Source: Tetmemena sp. SeJ-2015 | Taxonomy: Eukaryota > Ciliophora > Spirotrichea > Sporadotrichida > Oxytrichidae | Assembly (NCBI GenBank): GCA_027382625.1 | Contig: JAJKFJ010021118.1 | Location: forward strand, 62,001 to 126,000 | Length of the DNA: 64,000 nt | Reading direction: 5' to 3' | In this document: positions 36,801 to 49,833 of the stretch, piece after piece | Layout: every line of letters begins with the position of its first letter | How positions within the stretch are numbered: the stretch's first letter is position 1 | The notes under the pieces: model-generated | What the model was told of the DNA's origin: nothing | Database searches by the model: none | What the model saw: only the letters and a program-made list of their open reading frames with translations | Made by a program: the position numbers and the translations under genes

Positions 36801-39800
36801 CATCCATCTTAACGTTTATGACCAGGATTTGAATTTGAGGATGGTCAATATAAAATATGCCTCCATTCTTGGCCTTCGCTCCGTTGAATTAATCGCAATT
36901 CTTGACTACGATCTGAGTAGCTGAAATTGTACCTGTAGCAGTATTTGAAACACTGATAATGCCTCCCTAGGTAACAGCAGAGTTTTGATTGAAATTAGAA
37001 TCATCTATAACTGCTACGCATTCATTTTCAAAAAGGAAAGCTCCACCAGCATCCGCTTGATTGCCTTCCATGTCAGAGTATTTTATATCTATGCTGCTAT
37101 CGAGACACTTTATTACTCCTCCATACAGAGCTTAGTTGTAGTAAAAGGTAGAATGCCTTTCAACTAACTTCGAATCTTGAATAGTGAAAACAGATCCTGT
37201 ATCGCAATTGTAGCAAAAGGAGAAGTTATTTGAAGTTGAATATACACCAGGACCTGAGTTAAGGAAGTATATAGCTCCTGAATATAGAGAGTTTCTATTT
37301 GTTAGAGATGAGTTCACTGCCAAGGCATCATATCCACTTCCTCGGCAGTAGACATTATTTTCATTAAGCAAAAGAAGAGTGCATATAAAATTTGTAGAAT
37401 GCTAGCTCCCACTGAGTAAAGTAGAGAACCTTGACCGGTGCTTGGGGCTGAAAAATTGGTAAAGTTTGATTGAGCAATATTAAGGGTGCCACTAAGAATA
37501 TCAATGTAAACTACTCCTCCCTGCTTGTTAGAATAAGAGTTTGTAACTTTCAATGATATGAGATTAAAGTTCTAAATGAAGCTTGACGAAACGTAAAAAG
37601 CTCCTCCTTGTCCTGATAGTAGAGGTCCCTTAACTTAAGAGTAAGAAAGAACTGAATTTTAAATGGTAACATCAACATGTGGATGAATAGAACCAAGAGA
37701 CTCATAGAACGCAGCTACTCCTCCTTTATCCATGGCGATGTTGCTTGTAAATACTGCATTCTAGATAATTGTTGGTGAAGCATCTTTGATATACAAAGCA
37801 GCTCCTTCCCTTGCATAGTTATACTTGAATTAAGTATTGGTATCAATATCAATTGAGCAGTAGAGACAATAAATCACTCCTCCATAACTTGCCTAGTTAT
37901 ATTGATAGATTGATCCTTTCTCTTCAAAATCTAATACATTCGTTTGAGGTGACACTGTTGACAGATAAAAAATTGCACCTGTGTCCATTTAGTAGCAGTT
38001 TTGAAAAGTGTTGAAGTTACTTTGCACTCTAAATGCATTAATTATGTAAAATGCTGAACTCTCCTTGTTTTTAGGGATCAATGGTTCCAAATAGCTTAGT
38101 AAATCGACGCTATAAACATATTGCGCAGTTTTACAGGTGAAAGTAGCTGTAGTAATTTAGATCAAGACATCAATGGCTTCTGAGTAAAGGAAAGAGCCTA
38201 GATATGAAGTGGCAGTGTAAAATTGTTGATAAAAATTCAAAGCTCCAGAACCAGTAATAACCAAGGAAGTCAATCTCTTAAGATAGAATACACCTCCGTT
38301 ACCTGATATAGTGTAGCTATTTTAGAGCTAGATATTCGTGTTTAAAGCTAATGAAAGAGGCTAATGGTCAATGAAAAATGTTCCTCCTCCATTCTTCGCA
38401 TATTAAGTTGTTAGTTGGATCGTGTTGAGGAAATTAATAACAGCCAAAGTTGGACTTGTAGTCTCTACTGCATATATAACACCACCTTGATTTGCAGCGT
38501 AGCAATTTGAAGAGCTTATTCCGTCCAGAGTTATATCAATTGACTCTGAGAGATAAAGTAAACCTCCATTGTATCCTTGATGGAAGGTGAATTATGACCC
38601 AGTCATAGTTATTTAGCAGTCTTAGCAATAGATATTTCCTCCTTGAACTGCAGCATTATAATTGTATTACGAGACTCCAGTATCTACAAGTGTAGTATTT
38701 TCAAGGTAAAATATTCCACCTTTGTCAGCGATGTAGCAGTACTCAGCGATTATATTATTTACAGTGATAGACTTCGCATTTTCGAAATAAAATGCTCCTC
38801 CTATTTAATGCACCTAATTAGATAAGTCGGGATCTGTTGTTATAAAAGAGAGTGTTCTGCACTTAAATGTAGAAGTATCCAAATTGAAGTCTGCCCAAAA
38901 CTCTGAATAGATAACTGATCCTTGAAGAGCGCTAGTTGAGTTAATAATTGTGGCTGATAAAATGTCTACTGACTATGCTCTCGCTACATAAACTAACCCA
39001 CCTTGAGTATAAGAGTAAGCCCCATTTACTGAAACACCACTCTAAAATTTAAGCTTGGCCAACACTCCATCTAAATAAAATCCTCCTCCCTCCAGAGTGC
39101 TCTCTAAGTCTGAAAACTAAGTGCCACTTGATAAAATTATATTCAAATCATCTGTGTTGCTTACTGATAAATCTACTGCTTTAAGAAAACCTCCTGTTTT
39201 CAAAGAAGTTGATCCAGCTATATTTACATTGTTTAAAGTAACAGTTGACGTTCCGGTCATATAAATAGTGCCACCCTCGTTACCATAGTTATTAAAAAAA
39301 TAAATATTTTAAAGTGAAAACATTGAATTCATTATTTTTTTAGAAATATCTACGAATTTTGTATCTGTAAAAGTAGCCACAGAATTATTGAGATTATGAT
39401 TATAAAATTATTTTATGAGATAAAAGGCTCCTCCTTAAAGAGCACCATTTGATTCATAAGTTGAGTTAATGTCAAGAAAGGCACTATTCAGAATATTATA
39501 AAATAATTCTTAAGAGTAAAGATTGCACCTCCGGTAGCAGTAAAGCAATTTTTGAAAATATTAGAATTTGAAGTTACTAACGCTGCATTTTCAACATTAA
39601 AAAGACTTCCCGTGTTTGAGACCCCACTTTGCAACTAAGAAACTGCTGCAGCTCTATTGAAAGTAGAGGCACATTAAATTGTGCAAAAGGAAATATCAAA
39701 AACTAGACCTGTTGTTGTAGATGAAAGAAATCCTCCAGCCGAACCAGATGTTACATTTAGAAGCATACAATTGGAAACTGTCATCGAAGTAATCATTGCT

Positions 39801-42800
39801 CCATTTGTAAAACCTCCCACTCCACCTGCATAAAGATGGTTCCAGGTGCAGTTATCTGAACTAAAGTTTAGTTGAGAGTTGTCAATCTCTATGAATCCTC
39901 CATTTCGAGCAGCTTCAAAGTATGATAGAGCTGACTAGCAGTTTTCGAAAAGAACACTAGCTTGGCCTGTCCCTGAACTAACTACTCCTCCTCCGTCATT
40001 TATTGATTTACCGTAGTTCATGCCGCAGTCATTAAATATGACGTTGCCCGAGTTCATTATGTAAAGGATTGACCCATCTCTTGCTAGTTAATCTGTAAAG
40101 ATTGAGCTTTAGAAAGTAGCATCGCAAGAATCACAATAAATCTATCCTTTCAAACCAGCATTCTGTTTATAAGTCGAAGTCGTATCATTCACTATTAGGT
40201 TTTAAGGTATGTAGAATATTGCTCCATTAGAAGCTGTGTAGCACTACTAGAAAAATATTATAAAAGAAAGAAAGTGTTAGAATTTGATTGAACAGTTCCT
40301 ATTACTCCAGTTTCGAAGTAGAGTAAACCGCCAATTGTATTTGTGCTTGATGTAAGCGAAGATATAATAGAATTATAAGTAGTTGGCCAAGGATCCCACA
40401 TTGACAAAGCTTAACATGAGAAAACATTGCTGGTTGCCGTGAATGCAAGGGTAGGACTTGAATTTCCTTCGACAGAGATGAAAGATCCCAAGTTCCTAGC
40501 TGATACTTATAAGAATTGATTGTTCGTAAAAGTCATTACTGGTGTGGTTGTTGTTGCCGATAGGTATATTACTCCTCCTTGATTAAGAGATTTGATATTC
40601 GTGAATGATGAAGTGTCAATGTTTACTGTTTGGCTTGCTGCTCTCAAATCTAAGAACCCACCATTGTTATTCGCTAAAAAGTTCTGAACTATAGAATTTG
40701 TGTTCACATTCACAGTATTGTTAAAAATTATATCACTCTATTTATGAATTGGTGAGAGTTCCTTGAAGAGAAAATCCTCCTCCATTATTGCTCGCTTATC
40801 CTCCTTTTAAGTTTGAATTCTAGATAGTAATAATGTTTGTTGTGCCTAAAAGTAGACCAATTCCGCCATCTACACCGCTTTTTGAAGTATCCATTGAACT
40901 TGAGTCTATATTTATGGTACTTGACCCACACGTAGAATAAAAACTACCACCTCCAGAGGCAGCATAGGAATCAGTTATTGTAGACCCAGCAAGAACTTGA
41001 AAACTTGCGCTCGTACCTCCTTAGCAGCTAAATATTCCTCCATAGCTGCCTGAATGAGATGTTGTAACTTGCGAGTTATTAATTTCATAATAAGCTGAGT
41101 TCGTAACCTAGGATGAAATCAGACCTCCATTAGCCCCTCCAGTTAAAGTTGTCAAGGATGCTGTATTTTAGATGTAGATAAAGTTGTCAGGTGCTTAAAA
41201 ATATCCGATTCCTCCTTAGTTTCCAGAAGTTGAATTCGTTGTTGTCGAATCATCATAAGTAAAGGTTGAGGATAACGCGCAATCTGAATAAATTTAGCCA
41301 CCCTTGAGTCCAGCGTAGGAATTCTGAACTTATTTATTAAGAAATAAATAACTACAGAGGTCAGATACCTATAACTACAAATATCTGAGCCAGTATCGTA
41401 GAGCAATCCTCCATTTGCAGAAGTGCTTTGAACTACGCTAACAGTCGAGGAGTCTATCAAGAAGTTTATCGACCCAGTACTTAATTCGTTTGTATAGAAA
41501 GCTCCTCCATTAGAATTAGCTTTACAACCACTCATAGTACTAGAAGCTTAAATAATTATGCCATTAGTGAGGCCTGTAAAATATGCAAATCCTCCTTGGC
41601 CTGAAGTTGAAGTTGAACCAGTTATAAATGAAGCATCTAAGAGGAAGTAATTAGTCCCTGTTACTGTTGAATATATAGATCCTCCATCGCTAGTTGATAA
41701 AGAATTTTAAATGCTTGAACCTCCTAAGACTTTGAAATATAAATATATGCAAGAGAAATCTGCTGTTGTTCCAGTTAAGTAAATTACTCCTCCTTTTGTT
41801 AGTGCTACTGAATTCAATATTTTAGAACCTGAGTTTAGGATAAAGGTTGAAGAAGTGCTCTGAAGATAAAAAACTCCTCCCTCAGCTCCACTTTTCGAAG
41901 AATCTATTTGACTAGTTGTGTCTATTGTAACGCTACTTGTAGTCGTAGCTCCAATATACCCAAAGCCGCCTTTAGCAGATGAGCTAGTGTTATAACTCTG
42001 AGAATTAAGATAATTTATAGTTGATGAAGAGGCAGTGGTTGGCAGATAAACTACACCTCCGTTTCCATTTATTGCTACAATGTTTCTAATATCGCACATG
42101 TCAATTTTGAAGTTAAAGTCTCCAGTCATAGAAGTTTGAATGTAGATCATGCCTCCAGCTTTGCTAGCTGAGATGTAGTGGAAAATCGAATCTGTAAACT
42201 CTATAGTTATTTGGTCTTGTATGTTGAAATTCAGCAAGCCACCGTTATTAGCTGAAGATATTTGTTCATAGGTCGATTGTGTTCCAGTTATCATAACGAA
42301 TTGGATCAAGACTGGGCTTGGATATCTTGTATCTTAGTAATAGATTGAGCCTCCATCATTAAACGATTTTGAGTAAGAGTGGTAGTGGCTATCAAATACA
42401 AGCGAATTTCTTGTGTCTACTATAAAGAGGTCTCCACCTTGATAGCCCACGTTAGAGGTGAATGTATTCATTACGAGAGTAAAGGTGCAGAGTGAGCAAT
42501 ATATTGCTCCTCCATAAAGTGCAGCGTTTCCAATGAAACTGTTGCTAGTCATACTGAGGACTTTAACTGTAGAAGATGTTTCCAAATATATAGCCCCACT
42601 ATTTTGAGCTGTAAAGCAATTCTCGTACTAAGAGTTAGTTGATAAATAATTAAATAGGGTAGTTGTTGTCAATTACAGATTGGCAGCTAGAGTATTTATG
42701 TGTATAGCAGAGCCTTGATTAAAAGAGTTCGTAGTTATTTGAGTTTGCAAGGTAGCTATCAAATAGCTTGTTGTTGAACACTTAATTTATGAGGTGTCTA

Positions 42801-45800
42801 TGCTAACTGTCATTGCTATTGATTATGAACTGTACAAAAATCTTCCTCCACCATTAGTTGAGGTGCTCTGTTAAGCATATAAACATATGATACTAATTTA
42901 CATTTTGTTACAAATTATAAAGTAGTTTATATCAGTTGCTGTCGTGGAAGTCATTGTCAAGACACCGAGCGATTAAGCATAAAATACTCCACCAAAACTT
43001 GCAGCACTCCCTGCGAATCCCGCCATAATTGTAGTAAAAGTAGTACTATCAATCTTCATTTAAATAGTATTGACATCAATCAGTGCAAATGCTCCATCTC
43101 CATCACTCTTTATATCAGAGAAAGAAGAGCCTCCGATTATAAAGATCTGATCCACTACAAAAAATCAATAATATTTTTCACTAAAGGTGGGTCTATGTAA
43201 GTTCCAAAGTTTTCATAACCAACGTCCATGAATCTTCCATTCACTCCTGAATAAACTTTAGTGACAGTGCATGCTTAAAATGTTAGCGTTTCGGTTGTGA
43301 GAGTCACTCCATCTAACTAGTAGTAGGGCTTTCTTAGTTTGAATTTGAAGAATGCGACCAAGGATTTATTAAATTAAAGCATATTATAAATTTCTGCGAG
43401 TTAGTGTATGCGTTATAATTTATGCTAGTCATTTGCAGATTGACAAAATTAATAGTCTCTGATCTCAATTGATATGGAGATCTTGTACAGCCCATGCAAT
43501 TTATGTTTGTGAATTAATTATAACAATACAATCTATTTATTTTTAATTAGGCGTTATTGATGTTTAGAGTATCTGCATAGTATTCATAAGAGGAAGCTCC
43601 AATTGAAAAGAACATAATTGCATCCGAGTTAGATGAGTCTTGAAAGTAAGAAAGGTTAGTGAAAGTTGAACCAGTGGCTACATGATTCACATATTTTACG
43701 AGACAATTAGATAAAAATCTGAAGAGCGGAAGAGCGGAGCCTAGTTTCTATTGAGCTGTTGCAGAAGCAACTGATACTCCCCAAACTTAAATAAAAGATA
43801 AATAATAATACTGTTACCAACTAGGGATTATTTATGCCTACTTGATTCTTAATTATGTTGTTGTCAAACTCAAACTCCCCATTGAATTCACTGAAGTAAA
43901 GAATTTAAGATCTTGAGCTGGAATAGTCAGGCTCGAGCTGCCAGTTTCCATCATTAAAAAATACCATGAATAAAGTTTAATCAAATGAGGAATTTGTGAG
44001 AGATACTTGAGCTGTTTTAGATATTTCGATTAGTCCAGTTGATAAGAGAGTCTAATTGAAGCTTGCTGAATTGATTGCTGAAGTGAAACTCTTTTCTTTA
44101 GTGCCTACTCCAAGTATGCCTGTTCCGTAAAGGTTAGTCACCTCTGAGGCCATTTCTCCATTTTTAAGGAAAGTTTCTCCGTTGAACTTTGTTCTAGGGG
44201 AGAAAAATAATTGGATAAATAAAGAGCCTGAGATGGTTAGCAATCCTTAAGAATGAGTGTAATAATTTTCTTAGTATGTGTTATATTGGAAAGTGTTTAT
44301 GTTAAGATCTATAGTATATGTTGATGCTCCATATGTTACGCTCTATAGATTCTATGTATAGAGGCTTGTGTCTATAGCATAGTAACTTGCAGCTACAGTA
44401 GCCGAGAGAGTGCTATAAGTGTATCTATCATTCATTTGAGTGGAGGTTTAAGTGCTCTCAGCACATTCAAAATTCAATAGGCCTCCTGCGAAGTTGGAGC
44501 AACCGAAGTTACGGTAAAAAGTATTAGATTCGAAGTGGTAGCCTGTACAGAATAAGCTGCCTGCTGAAGGAATCTAAGTGTAAATGGATCCTGCAGAAGG
44601 GCCTCTCGCTCTTATAAAAATGACGTTATTGTCAAGGTAAAAATTTCATCTAATTTTTAATTAGAGTAGCCAGCATTCGCTTTGAAATAGTTAGAAGCTA
44701 TGACAACTCTTCCTTAGGAGATTCGCTCCTTGAAGTCTAAGTAAATTACTCCTTTCGTACCACTATTGTTTGTGAAAGTATTTCCGATCAAATCAAAAGA
44801 ATAGTCTGGATAATTAACTACAGAAATCAAAGGATCTGATTTGGAGCTTTGATTTGGTTCCATAGTTTGGATAGTCGTCTGAGAGCTAATTATTATTTTG
44901 CTCCATGTAGTAAGCAGCATCACAAGTAGTATATTGTAAGATGTTGTTGTAGAAGAAAGACCCCGTCACAGATATGGGACCTAGAAATCCATCCAAGTCT
45001 AAAATGCTTCCATAGTACTAGAGTTTCATCGTTTGATCAACATAGGTAGCATATTATTGCTATGACTTCAATGCTCCAAACTTTTGAAAAGTAGAAGTGT
45101 CGATTGAAATTGAATAGCAAGGAGTTGCGGAGCCTGGTGTGTTAGAGCAGGCTGCACTGAATGGAGTAAAAGCCAAAGATAAGGAGTAAAGCTTGTTTCT
45201 GAGTTCATATTGGTAATTGTTCATTCGCTCGTTGTAGTGATTGACCGCAGAGGTCGTGGTCATAGTTTTAAAATAGAGGTATCGTTTGTTTCGAATAAAA
45301 TTTAAACTAAAATAAGACCACCGCAAGTGTTGATATTTTCAAAAGTTGTACCTTAAATTACAACTTTCCCTCCATAGTCATTCAGCTCGATGAAGGAGTT
45401 CAGCTCATAAATGAAATTAGAAAATTTGGAATTCTAAAACGATAATTATTTTTTTTAGAATATGTGTTACTTGAATTGTGAGAGTTGGAGGTGCTGTTAG
45501 GAGTGATTGCTCAGTCATGTCAAATTTAAAGAATGAAGTTCCTAGTGGCAGAAGACAAATTTCAGACCTAAAATAAATTTAAAATAGGAAACAATTACGG
45601 CTTTCTAATTGAAAATTATAGTTCATTTTTTATTTGAAATGCTAATTAATATTTTGATAAATGATGACACATGACGTAGATCCAGAAATTATACCAGCAG
45701 AGTTGATGCTACAGCATGTCTTAGTGTAATTCTATGTACACTTTTGTCCGTTGTTCTAGTCAAGAGTGTAGTCTATCAAAGAATCGATGGCTTCAAAGTA

Positions 45801-47749
45801 AATGTTATTTATAGTCAGTCCTCCTCCTACTTGGAATTGCCAGTTATCACGCAGTTTGTAGTTAACTTTTAGAAGTCCATTAGTCTCAGTTGTTATAGTT
45901 ATTTGGGTGGTCTATGAATAAGGATCATAAGCAAATGGCATGTAGAAATAAATATCAACTCTCAATAATTTTAAATGAGAAATCACTTGGGTTGTATCTG
46001 ACCATAGCATGATCTCCATTCTTTAAAATTATGGTAATGGAAGCACTCAGGTAAGGAGCTCCTCTCTCATATGCAGCAGTAACCGCGTCTTGAATAGAGT
46101 TGAATGGATTATTGTAAGCTCCCGTCTAATATATTGATGCGAGAGTGTTCCAGTTAGTGACGGGAGCAACATAAAGAACATCTGAATATGAACCAGATTT
46201 CGAATAACAACTGCCAGTTGTAATCGATGAGGAAGAAACCGAGAGATAGTACCCAGCTCGACAAGTTAAGCATCCTCCACTGCCTGCAGTCGCGCACTCT
46301 AGGCAGCTTGAATCGCAAGCTGCACAAGTTGAAGTGTCGATAGTTGCTCTAAAGTTGTAACTAACAACTCCATATTTGCCAATTCCACAGTTGGAAACGC
46401 ACTTGAAAGTAGTCTAGTCAACATATCCATCCCTGCATCCTGTCCAAGCTCCTTAAGAGCCAGTCGAGTAATCACACCTTACTGATTCTCCATAAAAAGA
46501 ATTCGTCTTTGCGCAAGCTTTTTAAATTAATTTACTAGAAATTTACTTTTGCAAACACCAGGCGTTCCGCTAACTTAAAGGCTGTATCCGTAATAGCATA
46601 CTGAACATGTATTACTCCCAATTGCCTCCATGCATTGGTTAATTGGAGAATCTACAAATTATAAGCGTAAAAACTGTATTTACACTATTTGCAACTATTA
46701 ATAGAGACAGTCGGAGGACAACCAACGCAAACGTAATATTGATCGTTACACTATTTACAATTCACAGTATTTTAATACTAATAGAGCCAGCAGTTGTTAA
46801 TCAATGGAGTAGCAGTAGAAATCATAGCTATAATAATCTTTCCATAGAAATATCTTACTGCATTAGTCTGAGGATAACCCTGTAACCAAGCTATTAATTG
46901 AATATAAAATAAGTAAGATAAATATATTTCTTTTTTGTCTTTATAAATAATCTAGTTGACTGGGGAGCCGCAAGCTGTGCAAATACTTGGATCAGAAGGC
47001 GAGCACTAGTAGCACTACTTTGAACTAGTACATTCTATATATGTGAGAATATATTATATTTATCTTACCTTGGCACTATTTGTAAGTGGAGACATAGGAA
47101 GCAGTAGTGGAAACTCCGTTGACCCACCCCTTCATTTAATTTTCTCCAGGGCAGCTCTCACACCCATATTTCAGATTACACTACTGACAGTATTCTCCGC
47201 ACCCTATGAGGAAGTGTAAGCATTTTAATAATTTTTGTAAGATATCGGAGCATATATCCATATAAATAGAAACTAAGTATCACAAATTTGTACTTACAAG
47301 TGCATTTTCTGGAATTAGGGTCGTTCCTAAATGAAGGATGAGCCATCCTGCAGTCAGGAACGCAGTAGGTGTAGGTAGTTGGCAAGAGAGTGTTTTGTGT
47401 ATTGTTAGCCAGCAAGTAGAAGCCGTCAGCGCAGGATGTGCATTGTACAAAGTTATTAGAATTGGCTACAGTTATCTGGCATTGATTGCACCCATAAATT
47501 GTATCCTCACACTCTACAATAAAACGATTAAAGCTCTTAAACTCTTTTGGAAAATCTAGGCAAGAATGGATAATCAGTTAACTTTATAAATTCGTGATGG
47601 CTTACTTGTGCAGGTGCTGCCTGAGGACTGGTACTCGTCAGCGTTGCCTAATGATGAATGAAAAAGCAAAGTTTAAAGTTACAGACAGATCTGACTTAAG
47701 AAACGAGCCCCATGATCAATATCATGAGGATGGCTATTAAAAATCTCAT
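30835..47749 (-). CDS. Giant surface protein: signal peptide, Cys-rich, Pmp-like beta-helix, multi-TM, cytoplasmic tail
   Basis: About 17 kb on the minus strand in one consistent domain order. The ATG at 47749 gives a signal peptide (MRFLIAILMILIMGLVS). Cys-rich GCC2/GCC3- or furin-like repeats follow (about 47640-45700: CxxC-rich, e.g. CADGFYLLANN). A very long region of parallel-beta-helix repeats (about 45600-34400) has recurring GGAIY/GGVIYL turns and Ser/Thr/Asn ladders, as in chlamydial-type Pmp repeats. A membrane-proximal Cys-rich module (34380-33960: CVYCEAGVGYS.., CKSCPTERAYCEGG) precedes several TM helices (33900-32690). A charged coiled-coil tail rich in Lys/Glu ends at TGA 30835-30837. 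Many IESs interrupt it, e.g. at 35091 (CCTGCT) and near 32439 (ACA). It is probably a cell-surface or secretory receptor/adhesin; the ligand is unknown. Internal stops are all IES-type, so one gene is favoured. Confidence 0.7.
34400..45600 (-). repeat. Protein-level beta-helix repeat region of the giant gene
   Basis: About 11 kb of degenerate tandem coding repeats. On the plus strand the signature is seen as recurring CTCCTCC-type runs (reverse complement of GGAGGAG, Gly-Gly-Ala/Val) spaced irregularly, roughly every 60-120 bp. In protein these give GGAIY, GGVIY or GGLLN turns between short beta strands with Asn/Ser/Thr, typical of right-handed parallel beta-helices. Confidence 0.8.
35091..35139 (-). 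other. IES, 49 bp, pointer CCTGCT
   Basis: CCTGCT at 35091-35096 and 35140-35145. Removal joins ..NATASIAG|AIFYECGE.. in the beta-helix region. Confidence 0.75.
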
Positions 47750-47982
47750 GACTTATTTTATAATAAAGTTCATTTAGGATCCGATCTCATATTATAATAT
47801 TTTTTCCATTCCTATAAGATGAAAAAACGGAATTAATAGGGGAAATAAGATATTTGAATCGTCACACTATACAAATATAAATAGGCTAGTAAATATAGGA
47901 GAGAGTTTGAATTGGAGTGCAGCTCATATTTACTTAATTACTTATTTGAATACAGTAAGAATAGCAGCCGCTTTAAATAATA

Positions 47983-49310
47983 ATGGATCACCACCATAAC
48001 CACGCACACGACCACGAACACAATCACGACCACCACAGCCCTGTCTTAGTCAAGAGCCCCATCAACTTCAAGGCAAAGAAGGAAACTGTTGAAGAGTCTA
48101 ACCGCAAGGCCATGAGGAAGCTGATTATCGTCACCTGCATCTCATTCGTTTTCATTCATCAAAAGAGAGATATATCAGTATTTATTCTTATACATATGGG
48201 TGATTGCTGTTCAGCTAGTAGGAGGGTACATGGCAAGATCAATTGCTATCTTTACCGATTCTGCTCACTTGCTCTCTGATATAATAGGATTCGCAATCTC
48301 TATTATCTCTCTTCATATCGCTCAACGCCCTGCCACCAAGTCTCTCTCCTATGGTTATCACAGATCTGAGATTATTGGAACTCTTGTTAGTGTGATTTTC
48401 ATTTGGGGCTTGACTTTGTGGTTGGTTGCAGAGGCCACTCTAAGGATCTTGGACCCTCAACCTGTTTATGGAGACATCATGTTCATAGTTGCTGTGCTCG
48501 GACTCATCTTCAACTTGATCCAGATGAAAATCCTCCACTCTGGAGATGGTCACTACCATTTGGGAGGAGATCACCATGATCATAGTCATGACCATGGACA
48601 TGAACATGATCACGATCATGGCCACAGCCATGGACACTCGCACATCCACATTAAGAAGGCCAAGACTGATGAAGAGAAGGCTCTTAACGAGGGACTTATA
48701 GACAAAACTGAGGTAGCTCATTCTCATGACCATAATCACGATCATGACCATGACCACTCTCATGCAGGCAAACAGAACATCAATTATCAATTTGTAATAT
48801 AATCAATCTCACTAGTGCATACCTTCACGTCTTAGGAGATATGCTATAACTTATAATCAATCTAAACTTTTCCTTTCATTTATAATGAGTGTAGGAGTCG
48901 TTATTGCCTCAATCATCATCTACTTCAAACCCTCCTGGAATCTTGCAGACCCCCTCTGCACCTACTTGTTCTCAATTATCATCTGCTTCACCACTCTCCC
49001 AGTCTTCAAGGAGTGCATCAACGTCATTCTTGAGGCAACCCCCGAGCAGATCAACGTTGAGAAGCTTGAAGAGGAAATTAGAGCACTCGATGGAGTTCTA
49101 GAGGTGCACGACTTCCATCTTTGGTCCATTAGTGTTAGCAAGTTCTCACTCTCAGCTCACATCGTGGCCAAGAACCCTTTAAAGACTCTTAGCCAGGCCA
49201 CTGACCTTTGTAGGAGAAAGTACAACCTCTTCCACACTACTTTCTAAGTGGAGGGAACTTCAGACCAGAAGTACTACTTCGACTGCGACAACGACCTCCA
49301 CGATAACTGA
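47983..49310 (+). CDS. CDF/SLC30-family zinc transporter
   Basis: Six-TM cation diffusion facilitator moving Zn2+ out of the cytosol, into vesicles or across the plasma membrane. The N-terminus is His-rich (MDHHHNHAHDHEHNHDHH). TM2 carries TDSAHLLSD and TM5 AYLHVLGD, the two HxxxD-type half-sites that mark zinc-selective members. Between TM4 and TM5 lies a long His-rich loop (HDHSHDHGHEHDHDHGHSHG and a second run). The C-terminal cytoplasmic domain (ALDGVLEVHDFHLWSISVS) is the usual CDF dimer domain. Three inserts (48153 CAT, 48779 ATCAAT, 48841 ATG) are removed, giving exactly 407 codons to TGA 49308-49310. Confidence 0.95.
48153..48192 (+). other. IES, 40 bp, pointer CAT
   Basis: CAT at 48153 and 48193. 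Removal joins ..CISFVFI|WVIAVQLVGGY.. in TM1. Confidence 0.75.
48779..48801 (+). other. IES, 23 bp, pointer ATCAAT
   Basis: ATCAAT at 48779-48784 and 48802-48807. Removal joins ..GKQNIN|LTSAYLHVLGD.. at the start of TM5. Confidence 0.85.
48841..48884 (+). other. IES, 44 bp, pointer ATG
   Basis: ATG at 48841 and 48885. Removal joins ..LHVLGDM|SVGVVIAS.. in TM5. The pointer is short; the neighbouring boundary could differ by a few bases. Confidence 0.65.
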
Positions 49311-49833
49311 ACAGCCTTTTCATTAGGAGCTAATTAAATCCTCTCACGCCGTGCTGATGAGTTGCTTTCTTTGTGAGTGTTTATTTTTGACAACATTTAA
49401 ATATACATATTCCAAACCTACCCCTAGGCTTACTTCTTAATTCGATTACTAAGCTTTTAAAAACTCCATCTTTAACTCCATCTCTCCAAATCTTTATCTT
49501 TCTAGCACGCTTTTCTATAGTAGCTGGGGTAGAGAGGATAACAGTTTCTAAAATATGAAAGAGCGACTTAAGAATCTATTTGAGACAACAAGATATTATA
49601 AAAATAGAGCTGGTAATTTATTAGCAAATCTCCTTTAGGATCTACTTATACTAGTTAATTATTTTCTTATCGACAAGTCTCCATATCCGTAAATGATAAT
49701 ATTAATTCTGAGTATTCTTTTATAACAAATTCAAGATAATAAACTTAAGATGATGATCATGAAAATACTATAAAATTAAATTATTTTTAGGAAAGATAAT
49801 GGTTTATATAGGGTTGAAAATATCTTAGGTATC
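49311..49833. other. Intergenic spacer between convergent genes
   Basis: AT-rich 3' flank shared by the zinc transporter and the second giant gene. No gene, repeat or RNA is recognised. Confidence 0.5.

Noticed and set aside
30835..47749. Several separate minus-strand genes instead of one giant gene
   Set aside because: Only one signal peptide, one TM region and one terminal TGA fit. Internal stops examined fall in AT-rich inserts with pointer repeats. The alternative remains possible until transcripts are seen.
48440..48790. Minus-strand ORF opposite the zinc transporter
   Set aside because: It is the reverse shadow of the His-rich loop (CAT/CAC runs) of the transporter.
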